Assembly: GCA_965369605.1 (NCBI GenBank)
Contig: CBDURE010000002.1
Coordinates: 1 to 64,000 of the forward strand
DNA: 64,000 nt
Reading direction: 5' to 3'
Source: JAGGVT01 sp965369605
GTDB taxonomy: Bacteria > JAJVIF01 > JAGGVT01
Made by a program: the position numbers and the translations under genes. Every line of letters starts with the position of its first letter. Position 1 is the stretch's first letter. Shown piece by piece: positions 1-9,089 of the stretch. The notes beneath the pieces are model-generated. The model saw nothing but the letters and a program-made list of their open reading frames with translations. It was not told the DNA's origin and did not search any database.

Positions 1-55
1 GCATATCTCTTTTTTCTCATTCAAAAATTGTCCCCGACTCCGCCCCTCCCGACGA
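1..55. repeat. Left copy of a 55-bp inverted repeat
   Basis: These 55 bases are the exact reverse complement of 44138-44192. The match stops at base 56 and may continue to the left of the window. Such a perfect pair 44 kb apart could mark the ends of an inserted or invertible segment. It could equally be a dispersed repeat at which an assembly contig breaks, because the window begins inside it. Confidence 0.9.
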
Positions 56-325
56 CCTCACACGGATGAATGTGTTTGATGTCGTGGGACGGCTTGTGGT
101 CGCTATCGCTTTAATCCACAAGCCTAGGGTCGGATCGGCTTTGAATGCGGTTCGTCGGATGAAGAATATCCTTCTCACCGCGCCGACAGAATGCGGGGGG
201 AATTTAGAACAAGAAAAGATCCACCCGGTGAAGGATAGATTAATGAAGGTTCAAAGAAAATTTTAAAATTATGAATTAGTCTTAATTATCTTTTCTTAGC
301 CAACCAATTCAAAATAAGATGTGCC

Positions 326-513
326 TAAGTTGGTACATGTTTAATAACTCCATCCTTGTACTTAAGAACGAATGTGGATAAGATGACCACACCAAACAAC
401 GCAATTAGAATCACGAGTCCTAGTCATGGCGTTAAACTTTTGTCAACCATCATAAAGGTAACCATTGGCATATCAGCAATAGAGGCTAATAGTAGAAGTG
501 GATCTATTCTCAT
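326..513 (-). pseudogene. Small membrane-protein gene interrupted by a TGA codon
   Basis: On the minus strand an ATG at 511-513 is preceded by GGAGG seven bases upstream. It opens a 29-codon hydrophobic frame that ends in TGA at 424-426. Reading on past that TGA gives a strongly hydrophobic stretch (LVILIALFGVVIL) followed by charged residues, and a stop near 326. If the TGA replaced a tryptophan codon, the product would be a protein of roughly 67 residues with two membrane segments. The distal end is approximate by a base. I do not recognise the family. It may instead be a genuine 29-residue peptide. Around it, 56-325 and 514-590 show no other coding signal. Confidence 0.4.
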
Positions 514-620
514 CTGACCTCCGATATTCGTTTTTTTATAAGACTGAAAGACATTCCGCTAACAAGCTATTAGGATTATAAACGTTGTGCTGTACTGCAC
601 CCTTAAAGTGAGACAGAAAG

Positions 621-1499
621 TTAAGGTGGTACAGTAGGATTTTTAGTAATTAAAAGGTCCTCGAACTCAGCAGGTGGGAGATAGCCCAGAGCTGAGTGTA
701 GTCTATTCTCATTATAGACTTCACTTATGAACTTGCTGATACTTCGTCTGGCATCTTCCAGATCATCATATTCCGTAAGATGAATCTCTTCGTACTTCAA
801 TGTCTTAATAAATCTTTCAGCCTTGGCATTGTCATAAGGATTACCTGTGCGACTCATACTGATTCGGATATCCCATTTTTTCAGCAAGCCGGTGTACTCT
901 CTGGATGCGTATTGAACGCCGCGATCAGAATGATGAATAAGCCCGGGCTTCACATCCCGTGATGAAAAGGCTTTCCTGAGAGCCTCGACTGTAAGACCGG
1001 TAGTCAGACGTCGCCCAATCGACCATCCGATGCAGCGGCGAGAATAAGCATCCATCAATACCGCAAGGTAAACAAATTCTCTCTTTAATCTGATGTAAGT
1101 AATGTCCGCAACCCATGCTCTGTTAATGCCGGTTATCTCAGCATCTCTCAGAAGGTTCGGATACACGGGTAAACCATGATCGGAATCAGTTGTACGGATA
1201 AAACGTTTTTTCCGAACACACAGCAGATTTTCCTCTCTCATCAGGCGCATTGTCCGCTTGTGGTTGACACTGTAACCGCGGCGTTTCAACTCCGCTGCAA
1301 TTCGCCTGTATCCATATGACGGCATCTCAAGCGCGATTCGATATATCTCTTTACGAATATTTGCATCGTAATCCTCATCAACCCAGTCATGTTTCATGTA
1401 TCGATAATATGTGCTCCTGGGAATCCCCAATGTCGCGCACATCTCTCTGATGCCGGGAGCATCCCTTTTCGATTTGTATTCGCTAATCACCATGATCAT
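621..1499 (-). CDS. IS3-family transposase OrfB (DDE integrase core)
   Basis: This is the catalytic part of an IS3-type transposase, normally made as an OrfAB fusion by programmed frameshifting. An N-terminal HTH_21-like region precedes an rve integrase core carrying the three acidic residues: Asp in WVADITYI, Asp in HHSDRGVQY, and Glu in GNPYDNAKAERF. At 292 residues it is full length and intact. Its last codons lie inside the left terminal repeat of the element. Because the upstream orfA is broken, this copy probably cannot move by itself but could be complemented in trans. Confidence 0.93.
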   Translation of the reverse strand: MIMVISEYKSKRDAPGIREMCATLGIPRSTYYRYMKHDWVDEDYDANIRKEIYRIALEMPSYGYRRIAAELKRRGYSVNHKRTMRLMREENLLCVRKKRFIRTTDSDHGLPVYPNLLRDAEITGINRAWVADITYIRLKREFVYLAVLMDAYSRRCIGWSIGRRLTTGLTVEALRKAFSSRDVKPGLIHHSDRGVQYASREYTGLLKKWDIRISMSRTGNPYDNAKAERFIKTLKYEEIHLTEYDDLEDARRSISKFISEVYNENRLHSALGYLPPAEFEDLLITKNPTVPP

Positions 1500-1504
1500 C
1501 TGCT

Positions 1505-1836
1505 TTATCCACTCCCGTTTACTCTCTTTCGCAATTCCTCCATGTGCGACATAGCTTTTTTTAACAAATCTATCTCCATTGTCAACTGCCCAATCTTGCG
1601 CTCCAGCTTGGCAACCACTGCCTCATCCTTGTAACTCGAACCGTTTCTCGAAACGCATCTGACCCATGCTTCTCTTATAAAGCCAGCCATTTGTGAATGA
1701 GATTCGGGTGTATTTCATGTTCCCGACCTGCTCTCACCACAGGCTTGCCCATCTCAATCTCGTGCAGCAAACCCAGTTTGAATTCCTTGCTGAATCTTCT
1801 TCTTTTCTTTCTCATTGGTGGCATCCTCTCCTTCAT
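1505..1836 (-). pseudogene. IS3-family OrfA, split by a stop and a frameshift
   Basis: An ATG at 1834-1836 begins a typical OrfA helix-turn-helix protein, with a basic start (MRKKRRRFSKEFKLGLL) and then IHPNLIHKW. It meets TAA at 1675-1677. Similarity resumes in another frame within 1505-1690 with NGSSYKDEAVVAKLERKIG and a leucine-zipper-like tail. One missing base near FRGNGSS and the in-frame TAA both separate the halves, so the gene carries two lesions. This goes beyond the normal OrfA/OrfB frameshift, which would lie at the 3' end near 1500. Confidence 0.8.
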
Positions 1837-2050
1837 GATACCACCTTAACTCAGTGTCTCAAATCAGGGGTTCACTACACGCCCCCCTACTAAACAGTTT
1901 CCTTGAAAACTCACCATATCTGTCTATACTGCCATCGGATTAAAACGATGATTCCAATGTTGTGAAAAGTGGGATGTCGTCGAATATCCTACGATTTTGA
2001 ATGGTGTAAATGTTATTGGAACATTTCAATTCGTTTTTTTAGATCTGGGA

Positions 2051-3259
2051 TTAACCAATACATACTTCTACTGGAAATCCGAAACTAAGAAAGCGACCGG
2101 GGCTTGCGGTGTACTGATAAGCACCAGCATGATAAATTGCCACAAGATCACCGATATCAACAGTTGGTAATTCAACACTATGCGCCAGAATATCGAAAGG
2201 GGTGCATAATGGACCGCATAGAGTCACAACTGATTGAGGGCGATTGCTGGACAAAACTCTTATTGGGGGAGGTCTAAAAGCACTTGTTCGCCAAATTCCT
2301 CCATAACAGTTAATGCCACCATCAAGAATCGCGTATCTAATGCCATAAAGCTCTTTCACATCACTAACACGTGTTAAAAACACCCCTCCTCCCCCAACAA
2401 TATATCGTCCCGACTCAAACAAGTATGTCGAATTCGCGAAACGCTTCTCATATGTAGCAAATACCGAAGTTAGTTCTTTCCTGAGGTCCGAAATATCAAT
2501 AGAGTGTTCTTCGGTATGAATCGGGCTGCCGAAGCCTCCACCCACATCCACATATTGAGGAGTCTTACCGACTTGTTCACCGATATCGGAAAATTCAACT
2601 AGAGCACGCCTAAACTCCTCTCCGATGCGACGCGAATCCAATATATTAGTACCCTGAAAGCAATGTAGACCAATGCATATGACATTTCTTTTGTCGTTCT
2701 TAAGCAATGTCTGCCAGCAATTGATAATTTCTTGTTTCATCATCCCGAACTGTGTTGTGCCGGACATTGATAGAGAACCGCGGCTTCTTTTCCCTGGATT
2801 AAGACGGAACATAATGGCCTGAGGCCAATTAAGAAACTTGGTAGCTTCGACTACTTTTGTTAATTCCCCTGGAGAATCGACAACAATTGCCTTGATGCCT
2901 GCTAAAATTGCTTCCTTGATGTCTTTGAGTAGTTTCCCTGGTGCGATATAATATATTTTTTGAGGATTAACTCCGAGTTTAAGCAACATCCTAATTTCGC
3001 CTATAGAAGCAGCATCGAAGTGGCTTCCTATTGCATTAAGAGTCTCGATTATCCTATAATTAGGATTGGCCTTCACAGAGTAACACAATTTAGAACCATC
3101 AGGCAGAATCACTTTAAGTTCACGCCAACGTTTGGAAACCCATTTTAAATCGTAGACATAGCACGGTGTTCCATGTGTCTCAGCACATTGAAAAAGGTCT
3201 TTATCTCCGATTGAAAGATCACTTGGAATCAAATGTAGTGGGGAAAGGTTTTTATCCAT
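2051..3259 (-). CDS. PLP-dependent decarboxylase, class III fold (BtrK/LysA-like)
   Basis: This enzyme of the diaminopimelate/ornithine decarboxylase superfamily would remove the alpha-carboxylate of an amino acid using pyridoxal phosphate. The PLP lysine is K63 in CYSVKANPN. A glycine-rich phosphate loop (GGGFGSP) follows. The C-terminal barrel has CGPLCTPFD with the catalytic cysteine at 352, and GAY ending in Tyr381. At 402 residues it fits the family. Because the operon also has an ACP, an AMP ligase and BtrH-like transferases, the best analogue is BtrK of butirosin, which decarboxylates glutamate while it is bound to an ACP. A similar trio occurs in some exopolysaccharide clusters. A free amino acid substrate cannot be excluded. 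It is the last gene of the cluster, 7 bp after its neighbour. Confidence 0.85.
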   Translation of the reverse strand: MDKNLSPLHLIPSDLSIGDKDLFQCAETHGTPCYVYDLKWVSKRWRELKVILPDGSKLCYSVKANPNYRIIETLNAIGSHFDAASIGEIRMLLKLGVNPQKIYYIAPGKLLKDIKEAILAGIKAIVVDSPGELTKVVEATKFLNWPQAIMFRLNPGKRSRGSLSMSGTTQFGMMKQEIINCWQTLLKNDKRNVICIGLHCFQGTNILDSRRIGEEFRRALVEFSDIGEQVGKTPQYVDVGGGFGSPIHTEEHSIDISDLRKELTSVFATYEKRFANSTYLFESGRYIVGGGGVFLTRVSDVKELYGIRYAILDGGINCYGGIWRTSAFRPPPIRVLSSNRPQSVVTLCGPLCTPFDILAHSVELPTVDIGDLVAIYHAGAYQYTASPGRFLSFGFPVEVCIG

Positions 3260-3266
3260 TTCTTTA

Positions 3267-4259
3267 CTATCCTTCTACTTCATCGGAAACCGAAATAATG
3301 GCGCACAGAGCATTCTCGTAGCGTTCCCAGTAATTCGAAAGACGATAAAGTCCTTCTTCTTCATACCATACTTCAGTCTGAGTAGCATACAAGGTCGCGC
3401 AGCTTTTTAGTACATCAATGAGTGGTTGACGTAGATCACAGACTACGGAATCGGTTATTAGCGTAGCACTCTGATACTGCATAAGATGACGCACAAGTTC
3501 AAGAACCATTTGGAGGTTTATTGACATCTGCGATAATCCTAACCGCAAGGATATTTCAGATTTAACCTTGAGTTTAGGGGTGACGGCGCCCACAATACAT
3601 TTCAGAAAAGCCGCTGGTCCATGTATTTCCCTTAAGCTTTGAACTAATTTTGCACCGGCAATAAGGGTGAGTTCCATAAGATGCTGAATTGGTCGTACCA
3701 CACTCGCTCTTCGTAATGAAATGAGTAACGCGGTGTTTGTTGGAGTAACCCGATGAAATTCTAGAAGCTGTTCAATAGACTTAGTGTATGGAAGACCATC
3801 GGGATGTAAAAGGAGAAACTTATTTTCGCAAAATGCCACACACACTAAACAGTGATTGGGCTCACTCCGGTAAGCATGCGCAAATTCGTTTTCAAAAAGA
3901 TTGGCACTAAAAGGTCCAATCAATACCGGACCTTCAACAAGTAAATCTTTCATCTTTTGAGAATACATTTTAGAGGTAAGTTTCGAATTATCTAGTATAT
4001 ACATATATGCATTATTATTTAACTCAAGAACACTTAATGCATGTTTTATTCCCTCTACAAAAGAATAATACGGAGTAAGCCATTCATTCGGGTGGATCGT
4101 CACCCGATAATAGAAAGGACGACCCGTCAAACAATGATAAAGACAAAGAGGACCGCACGCATATCTATCGATTAGCATTTGCAACCCAACACCAGTGTAG
4201 TCCACTTGTCGACCAGCATAGCTAGTACGAAAAAAACCGCATCTATCTAACCTGTTCAT
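3267..4259 (-). CDS. BtrH-like papain-fold acyltransferase, paralogue 2
   Basis: A 330-residue protein with the layout of the BtrH_N family (C39-peptidase-like fold), whose butirosin member moves an acyl chain from an ACP to an amine. Candidate catalytic residues are Cys35 or Cys39 (ACGPLCLYHC), His136 (EPNHCLVC) and Asp154 (LHPDG). His and Asp fall at exactly the same residue numbers in the other paralogue at 11986-12957, although overall similarity is low. A helical C-terminal region follows residue 180. The start overlaps the methyltransferase stop as ATGA, so the two are translationally coupled. The family assignment rests on motif layout and context; a peptidase role is the alternative. 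Confidence 0.6.
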   Translation of the reverse strand: MNRLDRCGFFRTSYAGRQVDYTGVGLQMLIDRYACGPLCLYHCLTGRPFYYRVTIHPNEWLTPYYSFVEGIKHALSVLELNNNAYMYILDNSKLTSKMYSQKMKDLLVEGPVLIGPFSANLFENEFAHAYRSEPNHCLVCVAFCENKFLLLHPDGLPYTKSIEQLLEFHRVTPTNTALLISLRRASVVRPIQHLMELTLIAGAKLVQSLREIHGPAAFLKCIVGAVTPKLKVKSEISLRLGLSQMSINLQMVLELVRHLMQYQSATLITDSVVCDLRQPLIDVLKSCATLYATQTEVWYEEEGLYRLSNYWERYENALCAIISVSDEVEG

Positions 4260-5035
4260 AACTTACCCTTTCGTAACATCCAAATTTGGTTTTTTGATTC
4301 TTCTGTCCATTTTTGACCATCGAAATCACCATAGAGAGCCTCTATGATTAATCCACTTTCTGAAACAAGCTCATGCACTTGCGCGGGGGTTATCCAAGAA
4401 AAGTCAAACTGTATATAATGCTTTTTAATCAAGACCCCAGATGCATTGACATCTTCAATAGCGATTCTACAATCCATCAATTGTTGTTTATATTTGTAAA
4501 GATAAACATCATATACATACCGAGTCACATCATCTTCACTCAACATTGTGCACATCAAACGAGGCTTCCGATCATTCGATCTTGCCCACGACTCGTTAAA
4601 AACATAATGATCGAAGATGAAACGCCCCCCATCACATAAATTGCGACTTACCGAATAAAGCATGTTCAGCCGGTCATCACGAGTTAAAAGATGTCCAAAT
4701 GTTCGAAACGGCAAGTAAATTAGGCTGGCAGGGCTTTCAAGGTCGAACTGTCGAATATCGCTTTGCACGAGGTTGATCCTATCCATTACTCCGAGCTCTA
4801 ACGCTTTATCTCGGCAGGTCATGAGCATGCGATGTGATATGTCAAGCCCAATAATCTTCTTGCCTTCACTGGCAAGCTGAAGCGCAATTCGTCCGGTACC
4901 TACTCCAAGTTCGACTATGGTTCCACTCTCTTTCCGAGCCATATCTAAGTAAAATTCTGCTGTAGGCTCGGCAGAAGGGTCTGCTAATAACCAGGCATCG
5001 TAAATAAAAGCGAGGTCATCGTAAACGGTCGTCAT
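4256..5035 (-). CDS. Class I SAM-dependent methyltransferase
   Basis: The protein has the glycine-rich SAM loop (VELGVGTGRIALQLA) followed by the acidic residue in IGLDISHRML, and a post-I motif (LVQSDIRQFDL), all typical of Rossmann-fold methyltransferases. The ATG at 5035 is preferred over an upstream TTG at 5068 because GGAGG lies 11 bases before it. That gives 259 residues. Its stop overlaps the next gene by ATGA. The target cannot be read from sequence. In this operon it is most likely an N-, O- or C-methylation of the ACP-bound intermediate or the final product. Confidence 0.85.
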   Translation of the reverse strand: MTTVYDDLAFIYDAWLLADPSAEPTAEFYLDMARKESGTIVELGVGTGRIALQLASEGKKIIGLDISHRMLMTCRDKALELGVMDRINLVQSDIRQFDLESPASLIYLPFRTFGHLLTRDDRLNMLYSVSRNLCDGGRFIFDHYVFNESWARSNDRKPRLMCTMLSEDDVTRYVYDVYLYKYKQQLMDCRIAIEDVNASGVLIKKHYIQFDFSWITPAQVHELVSESGLIIEALYGDFDGQKWTEESKNQIWMLRKGKL

Positions 5036-5538
5036 AAGTCGATAAACCTCCAAATTTGTTTGGTTCAAATTCTACTTCGTTTCTGATCAGATCAGAGGTA
5101 AAAAGACACATTGCCATAGCTTCCAACAACGAATTCAGGCTTAACATCCCAATGCTTGCGGCTCAATCAATACATAGGTCAGTGGGAAGGCATCCACGAG
5201 TAAAAACCATAGTTGTGATTTATATCCCGCACTCACTTGCCCAATTACCTTTATAAGATATTCCCGAGATCAGGTCCCCATTAGCGTATTAGACCAGTCT
5301 CTGACTCTAAAGCTAACGTTTGAAACCGTCAATATCCTAGCACTTTTTTACGTACTTAATCTGGCATACAAAAACATATCGAGGAAAAACCGCGACCATA
5401 AAGTCGCTTTCTAATACTAGGCCTAACTCTGCATATGCCATTCCTGCTTCACACAATTTACGCTGAGAGAGTTCTTTCAATGGCATCGCACGCCTTACAA
5501 CCTTGTAAACGTATGAAAATACGACTTTAAGAACCTGT
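5036..5538 (-). other. Gap inside the biosynthetic operon with one possible small ORF
   Basis: This half-kilobase is the largest break in the operon. A minus-strand ORF of 49 codons runs from ATG at 5486 to a stop at 5337, beginning MPLKELSQRKLCEAG. A longer reading overlaps the upstream radical SAM gene in another frame. Upstream of the ATG there is only a weak AAGG. I do not recognise the peptide and rate it as doubtful. The remaining bases 5040-5336 show no coding signal, clear terminator or promoter. Confidence 0.3.
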
Positions 5539-6711
5539 TCAGCTATGAAATTCAACCTCGTTGAGAGCTGATAGTTGTTTAGATATACGATTTCTGTTTT
5601 CCAGTACCCATTTTTCACCAAAGGCTTCTCGAGCAATCGCAAAATAAGTCTTTTGAAGTCGTTTGCGTAGAGGAGTAGGATCGTCGTATGAGAGTTCACG
5701 CTCCCAATCGTATCGACACTTGCAACGCATCGAAATAAGTCGTTGCACTTCTATGCAGCGAATTTGTGGGTTTATAGCGAATCTGACCAAGGAATCGTTC
5801 ACCTTTTGGGCACAATTAGGACAAGTTGACGGAATAATATTTGCCTCATCGTAATGTGGATGCTGGATTTGATCCATACCAGGATACCAAGATAGTTCAA
5901 TGTTTTGAAACATGCTAGGCTTAAAACCAGCAAGGACATCGATAAGAGACCAAAGCGAAGCCTGGTTGTAGAATCCGTGGTGATTCAACCAGTGCAGTGT
6001 CGTATACGGTTTTATGTTTACTGGAAAAAGCACACACGTTGAAACACCATTTGCGAAACACCAGCGGACGGTATTCTGGGAGTCTGATACGATCTCGACA
6101 GCAGTTAGGAAAGGTAATCCAATCAGTACATTTGCCAAAACCTCTATGCCCTGCGATTGCAGTTGCCTTATAACAGATGGAATCGCCGAAATATCTAATC
6201 CCTTGTTACAGCAAAACAGGCTGATTATGGGTGAAGCTGTCTCCACACCGACTTCGATCCTTATCCTATCAGCTGGAAACATCTCCAAGTCTTTCAGCAC
6301 GGTCTCGTCAATTGTATCCGCCCTCGTCTCAATGATCAATATCGTATCCGGAAGCCGACTAAGGAGTTCTTCGATAATATAGATGCGGACCTCTCTCTCT
6401 AATTCGTGTATATCAAAAACACTTCCATTAGTGTTAAGTAGGAGTAGACGAGGAGGATCTTTTTCAAGTCGCTTCACCTCTTGAGTTAATGCGTTCCGCT
6501 GTTCATCAGGAGTGATTTCATCGCCAACCCAGTAGTCACATGGTACACAACCTCCATTCTTGATGGAGTGGTTACAGCCGTGAGTTCTAATCCATAAACG
6601 TGCAAAATCCTTCGAGTGACGAACTATAGAGGAGTTCATCAGCTTTGGGATAGGAGGACGTGAAGCACCTGCCATAAGACCGATTTGTTTTAAAAGGTAG
6701 TTAATTCTCAT
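5539..6711 (-). CDS. Radical SAM enzyme of the archaeosine-synthase-like (COG1244) type
   Basis: A 390-residue radical SAM protein. Its cluster cysteines are unusually spaced, C46-x8-C55-x2-C58, in the context THGCNHSIKNGGCVPCDYW. This resembles the COG1244 group that includes the archaeosine synthase subunit RaSEA, rather than the classic CxxxCxxC. The central barrel carries IEVGVETAS and VLIGLPFL segments. The C-terminal part has a CPNC and further cysteines (SMRCKCRY) that may bind a second cluster or zinc. The start at 6711 follows AGGGAGA and overlaps the uvrA-like stop by 11 bp. Its reaction in the cluster is unknown. The group assignment is by motif only. Confidence 0.75.
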   Translation of the reverse strand: MRINYLLKQIGLMAGASRPPIPKLMNSSIVRHSKDFARLWIRTHGCNHSIKNGGCVPCDYWVGDEITPDEQRNALTQEVKRLEKDPPRLLLLNTNGSVFDIHELEREVRIYIIEELLSRLPDTILIIETRADTIDETVLKDLEMFPADRIRIEVGVETASPIISLFCCNKGLDISAIPSVIRQLQSQGIEVLANVLIGLPFLTAVEIVSDSQNTVRWCFANGVSTCVLFPVNIKPYTTLHWLNHHGFYNQASLWSLIDVLAGFKPSMFQNIELSWYPGMDQIQHPHYDEANIIPSTCPNCAQKVNDSLVRFAINPQIRCIEVQRLISMRCKCRYDWERELSYDDPTPLRKRLQKTYFAIAREAFGEKWVLENRNRISKQLSALNEVEFHS

Positions 6712-8962
6712 GGCTGTTCTCCCTAAAATAATCAGCGAGGAATCGTCCTGTATATGAATCTTTGGATTTTGCGATTAGCTCCGGCGGTCCTTCTGTAATA
6801 ATATAACCGCCAGCCTCACCCCCTTCTGGACCAAGATCTATCACCCAGTCTGCATTGGCTATAATATCAAGATTATGCTCAACAATAATTACCGTATTGT
6901 TTTTCTTCACAAGTTTATGGAGCAGTTTCAACAAGCGATCTATATCTGCAATATGAAGCCCTGAAGTTGGTTCATCAAGAACATAAATTTCACCTTTTTT
7001 CCTTAGGCGGCTAGCCAGTTTTACACGTTGTGCCTCACCCCCTGAAAGGGTACTCAAAGGTTGCCCCAGTGTCAAATAGCCAAGTCCCACGGATTCAAGA
7101 ATCCTCAATGCTGTAACAATAGAGCTATCGTTAAAATATTGGAGAGCCTCGTCGACAGTCAAATCCAAAACATCGGCTATTGTTTTTCCTTTATATTTAG
7201 ACTGAAGGACATCAGAGATATACCTCTTTCCCTTGCAAACATGGCACAACTCTCGTATGTCCCCGAGAAAGTGCATATCAATAACTTTGTATCCTAACCC
7301 ATCACATTCTTTGCACGCTCCCAGCCCATTAAATGTGAGTAAAGATGGGTCAACACCTGTCCCTTTCGAGAACTCTTTTCTCATTGCATTAAAAGCTTTA
7401 ATATAGGTTGCCACAATTGATCTAGCGTTTACACCCGCCGGACTCTGATCAACAACAGTAGCTTTTGGGTACTTTTTGAGGAAAACATCTACAAAAGAAC
7501 TTTTTCCACAACCAGAGACACCTGTCAGGCAGGTTAGCGCGTTTCGAGGGATCTGGACATTTATGTTTTTTAGATTATGTAGTGTCGCGTTTTCAACTAG
7601 CAAGAAGCTATCTGCACCCTTTAGACATTGAGTGTATCTGCGAACTCGTCTTCGTCCTGACAAATATTGTCCCGTAAGAGTATCCAGTCCTTGAATTTCT
7701 GTGGGACTTCCTTGACCTACAACTTCACCTCCTTTTCTTCCTGCTCCTGGACCGATATCAATTATGTAATCAGCTTTTTGCATTAAGGCCATATCATGTT
7801 CGACGACCAATACCGAATTACCCTTATCCTTAAGCTGCTTCAATATGTCAATCAGTTTTTCTGTATCTCTTGGATGCAGTCCCCTTGTTGGCTCATCCAG
7901 AACGTAAATAAGCCCAGTGAGAGAGCTGCCCAACTGCCTAGCCAATTTTAACCTCTGTGCTTCACCACTCGAAAGTGTTCCAATTGATCTATTGATAGTT
8001 AGGTAGCCTATGCCAGCATCAATCATATGGTGTAGCAGTTTGTTCATGTAAGGTAAAACAGTATCCGCGACGTTTCCTCTTATATTTCCCAAGTAGTCAT
8101 ATAGCTCGACAATCTCCATATTTACTAGATCGATAATACTGCGATTATTCACCAGAACTGCACGCGCGCGTGCATTGATTCGAGCCCCTCTACAGGCTTG
8201 GCAAGGTCTTTTTAATAAGAATTGTTCGTCATATGAAGTTCCAGTTAATCCCCTGCTATCATTTTGTCTCTTTAAAAGACGAGACACTACCCCCTCATAT
8301 GAAAAAGATTGTACATATCCAGGTTGCTCATTTTCAGCTCTTATAGGCTCACTATAAAATAGTTTGTGCTTTTCATATTCCGAAAAGTCTTTTAATTTTT
8401 TATCCATATTAAAATAGCGGGTTGCCAAAATAATATTCCAATACCGACTATTCACTTTCCAGGTTTTGTGTTTGATTGCATTCTGATTAAGAGTTTTATT
8501 AAAATCAAAAAGTGCATCAAAATCCGGAACAATCTCAAAGCCAAGCCCTTTGCACGTTTCGCAAGCTCCAGAAGGGCGATTGAAAGAAAAGTCTGAGGCG
8601 TTTTGAGCCGGTGTTCCCAATCGTGAATAAAGCAGTCTCAAATAAGTATAGATTTCTGTGACAGTACCCACAGTGGATCTCGGATTTCGCCCGAGTGGGT
8701 GCTGATCGACTACAATGCAAGGAGAGAGCCCTTCGATAGCATCAACATCCGCTTTTGAAACTCTTGGAATAGACCTTCTTGCGTATGAACTTAGAGAATC
8801 GAGAAATTCACGCTGAGCCTCAGAAAATATAGTGTCAAAAGCGAGTGATGATTTTCCGGAGCCTGAAACACCCGTTATAATAACAAACTGGTTTTTAGGT
8901 ATAGATAATGAAATATTTTTTAGATTGTTTTGTCTTGCGCCAAAAATGTTAAGCTTATTCAT
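6701..8962 (-). CDS. Short UvrA-like ABC ATPase, probable self-resistance protein
   Basis: The protein has two complete UvrA-type ATPase modules: Walker A GVSGSGKSS and GVSGCGKSS, signatures LSSGEAQRLKL and LSGGEAQRVKL, and Walker B VLDEPTRGLHP and VLDEPTSGLHI. Zinc modules GACETCKGLG/CQACRGAR and ACKECDGLGY/CHVCKGKRY are present. After LLYSRLGTP it jumps straight to FSFNRPSGAC, so the UvrB-binding domain of housekeeping UvrA is missing. It has about 753 residues against about 940 for UvrA. Such short paralogues (for example DrrC-type) protect producers of DNA-binding antibiotics. The ATG at 8962 with AGGAG before it is chosen over the TTG at 9010. The gene sits mid-operon, which implies that the cluster product acts on DNA. 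Confidence 0.9.
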   Translation of the reverse strand: MNKLNIFGARQNNLKNISLSIPKNQFVIITGVSGSGKSSLAFDTIFSEAQREFLDSLSSYARRSIPRVSKADVDAIEGLSPCIVVDQHPLGRNPRSTVGTVTEIYTYLRLLYSRLGTPAQNASDFSFNRPSGACETCKGLGFEIVPDFDALFDFNKTLNQNAIKHKTWKVNSRYWNIILATRYFNMDKKLKDFSEYEKHKLFYSEPIRAENEQPGYVQSFSYEGVVSRLLKRQNDSRGLTGTSYDEQFLLKRPCQACRGARINARARAVLVNNRSIIDLVNMEIVELYDYLGNIRGNVADTVLPYMNKLLHHMIDAGIGYLTINRSIGTLSSGEAQRLKLARQLGSSLTGLIYVLDEPTRGLHPRDTEKLIDILKQLKDKGNSVLVVEHDMALMQKADYIIDIGPGAGRKGGEVVGQGSPTEIQGLDTLTGQYLSGRRRVRRYTQCLKGADSFLLVENATLHNLKNINVQIPRNALTCLTGVSGCGKSSFVDVFLKKYPKATVVDQSPAGVNARSIVATYIKAFNAMRKEFSKGTGVDPSLLTFNGLGACKECDGLGYKVIDMHFLGDIRELCHVCKGKRYISDVLQSKYKGKTIADVLDLTVDEALQYFNDSSIVTALRILESVGLGYLTLGQPLSTLSGGEAQRVKLASRLRKKGEIYVLDEPTSGLHIADIDRLLKLLHKLVKKNNTVIIVEHNLDIIANADWVIDLGPEGGEAGGYIITEGPPELIAKSKDSYTGRFLADYFRENSHEN

Positions 8963-9089
8963 TACTCTCCTAGAAAAATGACAACTGTGATTATTATTTA
9001 ATATTTCCACAGTGCTCTGCTGAGAACATCAGAGAACACTGCATATGATTTTCTATTCCGGTCTGATGGTAGCGTAAATGTCAATTGCA

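Larger units (their letters stand above)
591..1879 (-). mobile_element. IS3-family (IS150-like) insertion sequence with damaged orfA
   Basis: The element is delimited by imperfect terminal inverted repeats of about 35 bp. The left end begins TGTACTGCACCC at 591. The right end, read inward from 1879, begins TGTAGTGAACCC. Both ends then share TGAGACA and AGTTAAGGTGGTA. It encodes an OrfA/OrfB pair in the usual order. No clean target duplication is visible (TGC on the left, CGC on the right), which suggests an old insertion or a rearrangement. It lies beside the biosynthetic cluster and may have helped mobilise it. Confidence 0.9.

Noticed and set aside
2051..3259. Diaminopimelate decarboxylase (lysA) for lysine synthesis
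   Set aside because: The fold and motifs fit, but the gene is the end of a dedicated biosynthetic operon with an ACP and BtrH-like genes and no lysine genes, so an ACP-linked or pathway substrate is more likely.
5337..5699. 120-codon minus-strand ORF overlapping the end of the COG1244-like radical SAM gene
   Set aside because: Its first half is another frame of a well-supported gene. Only a 49-codon tail at 5337-5486 is free, with a weak ribosome site, so it is not called as a gene.
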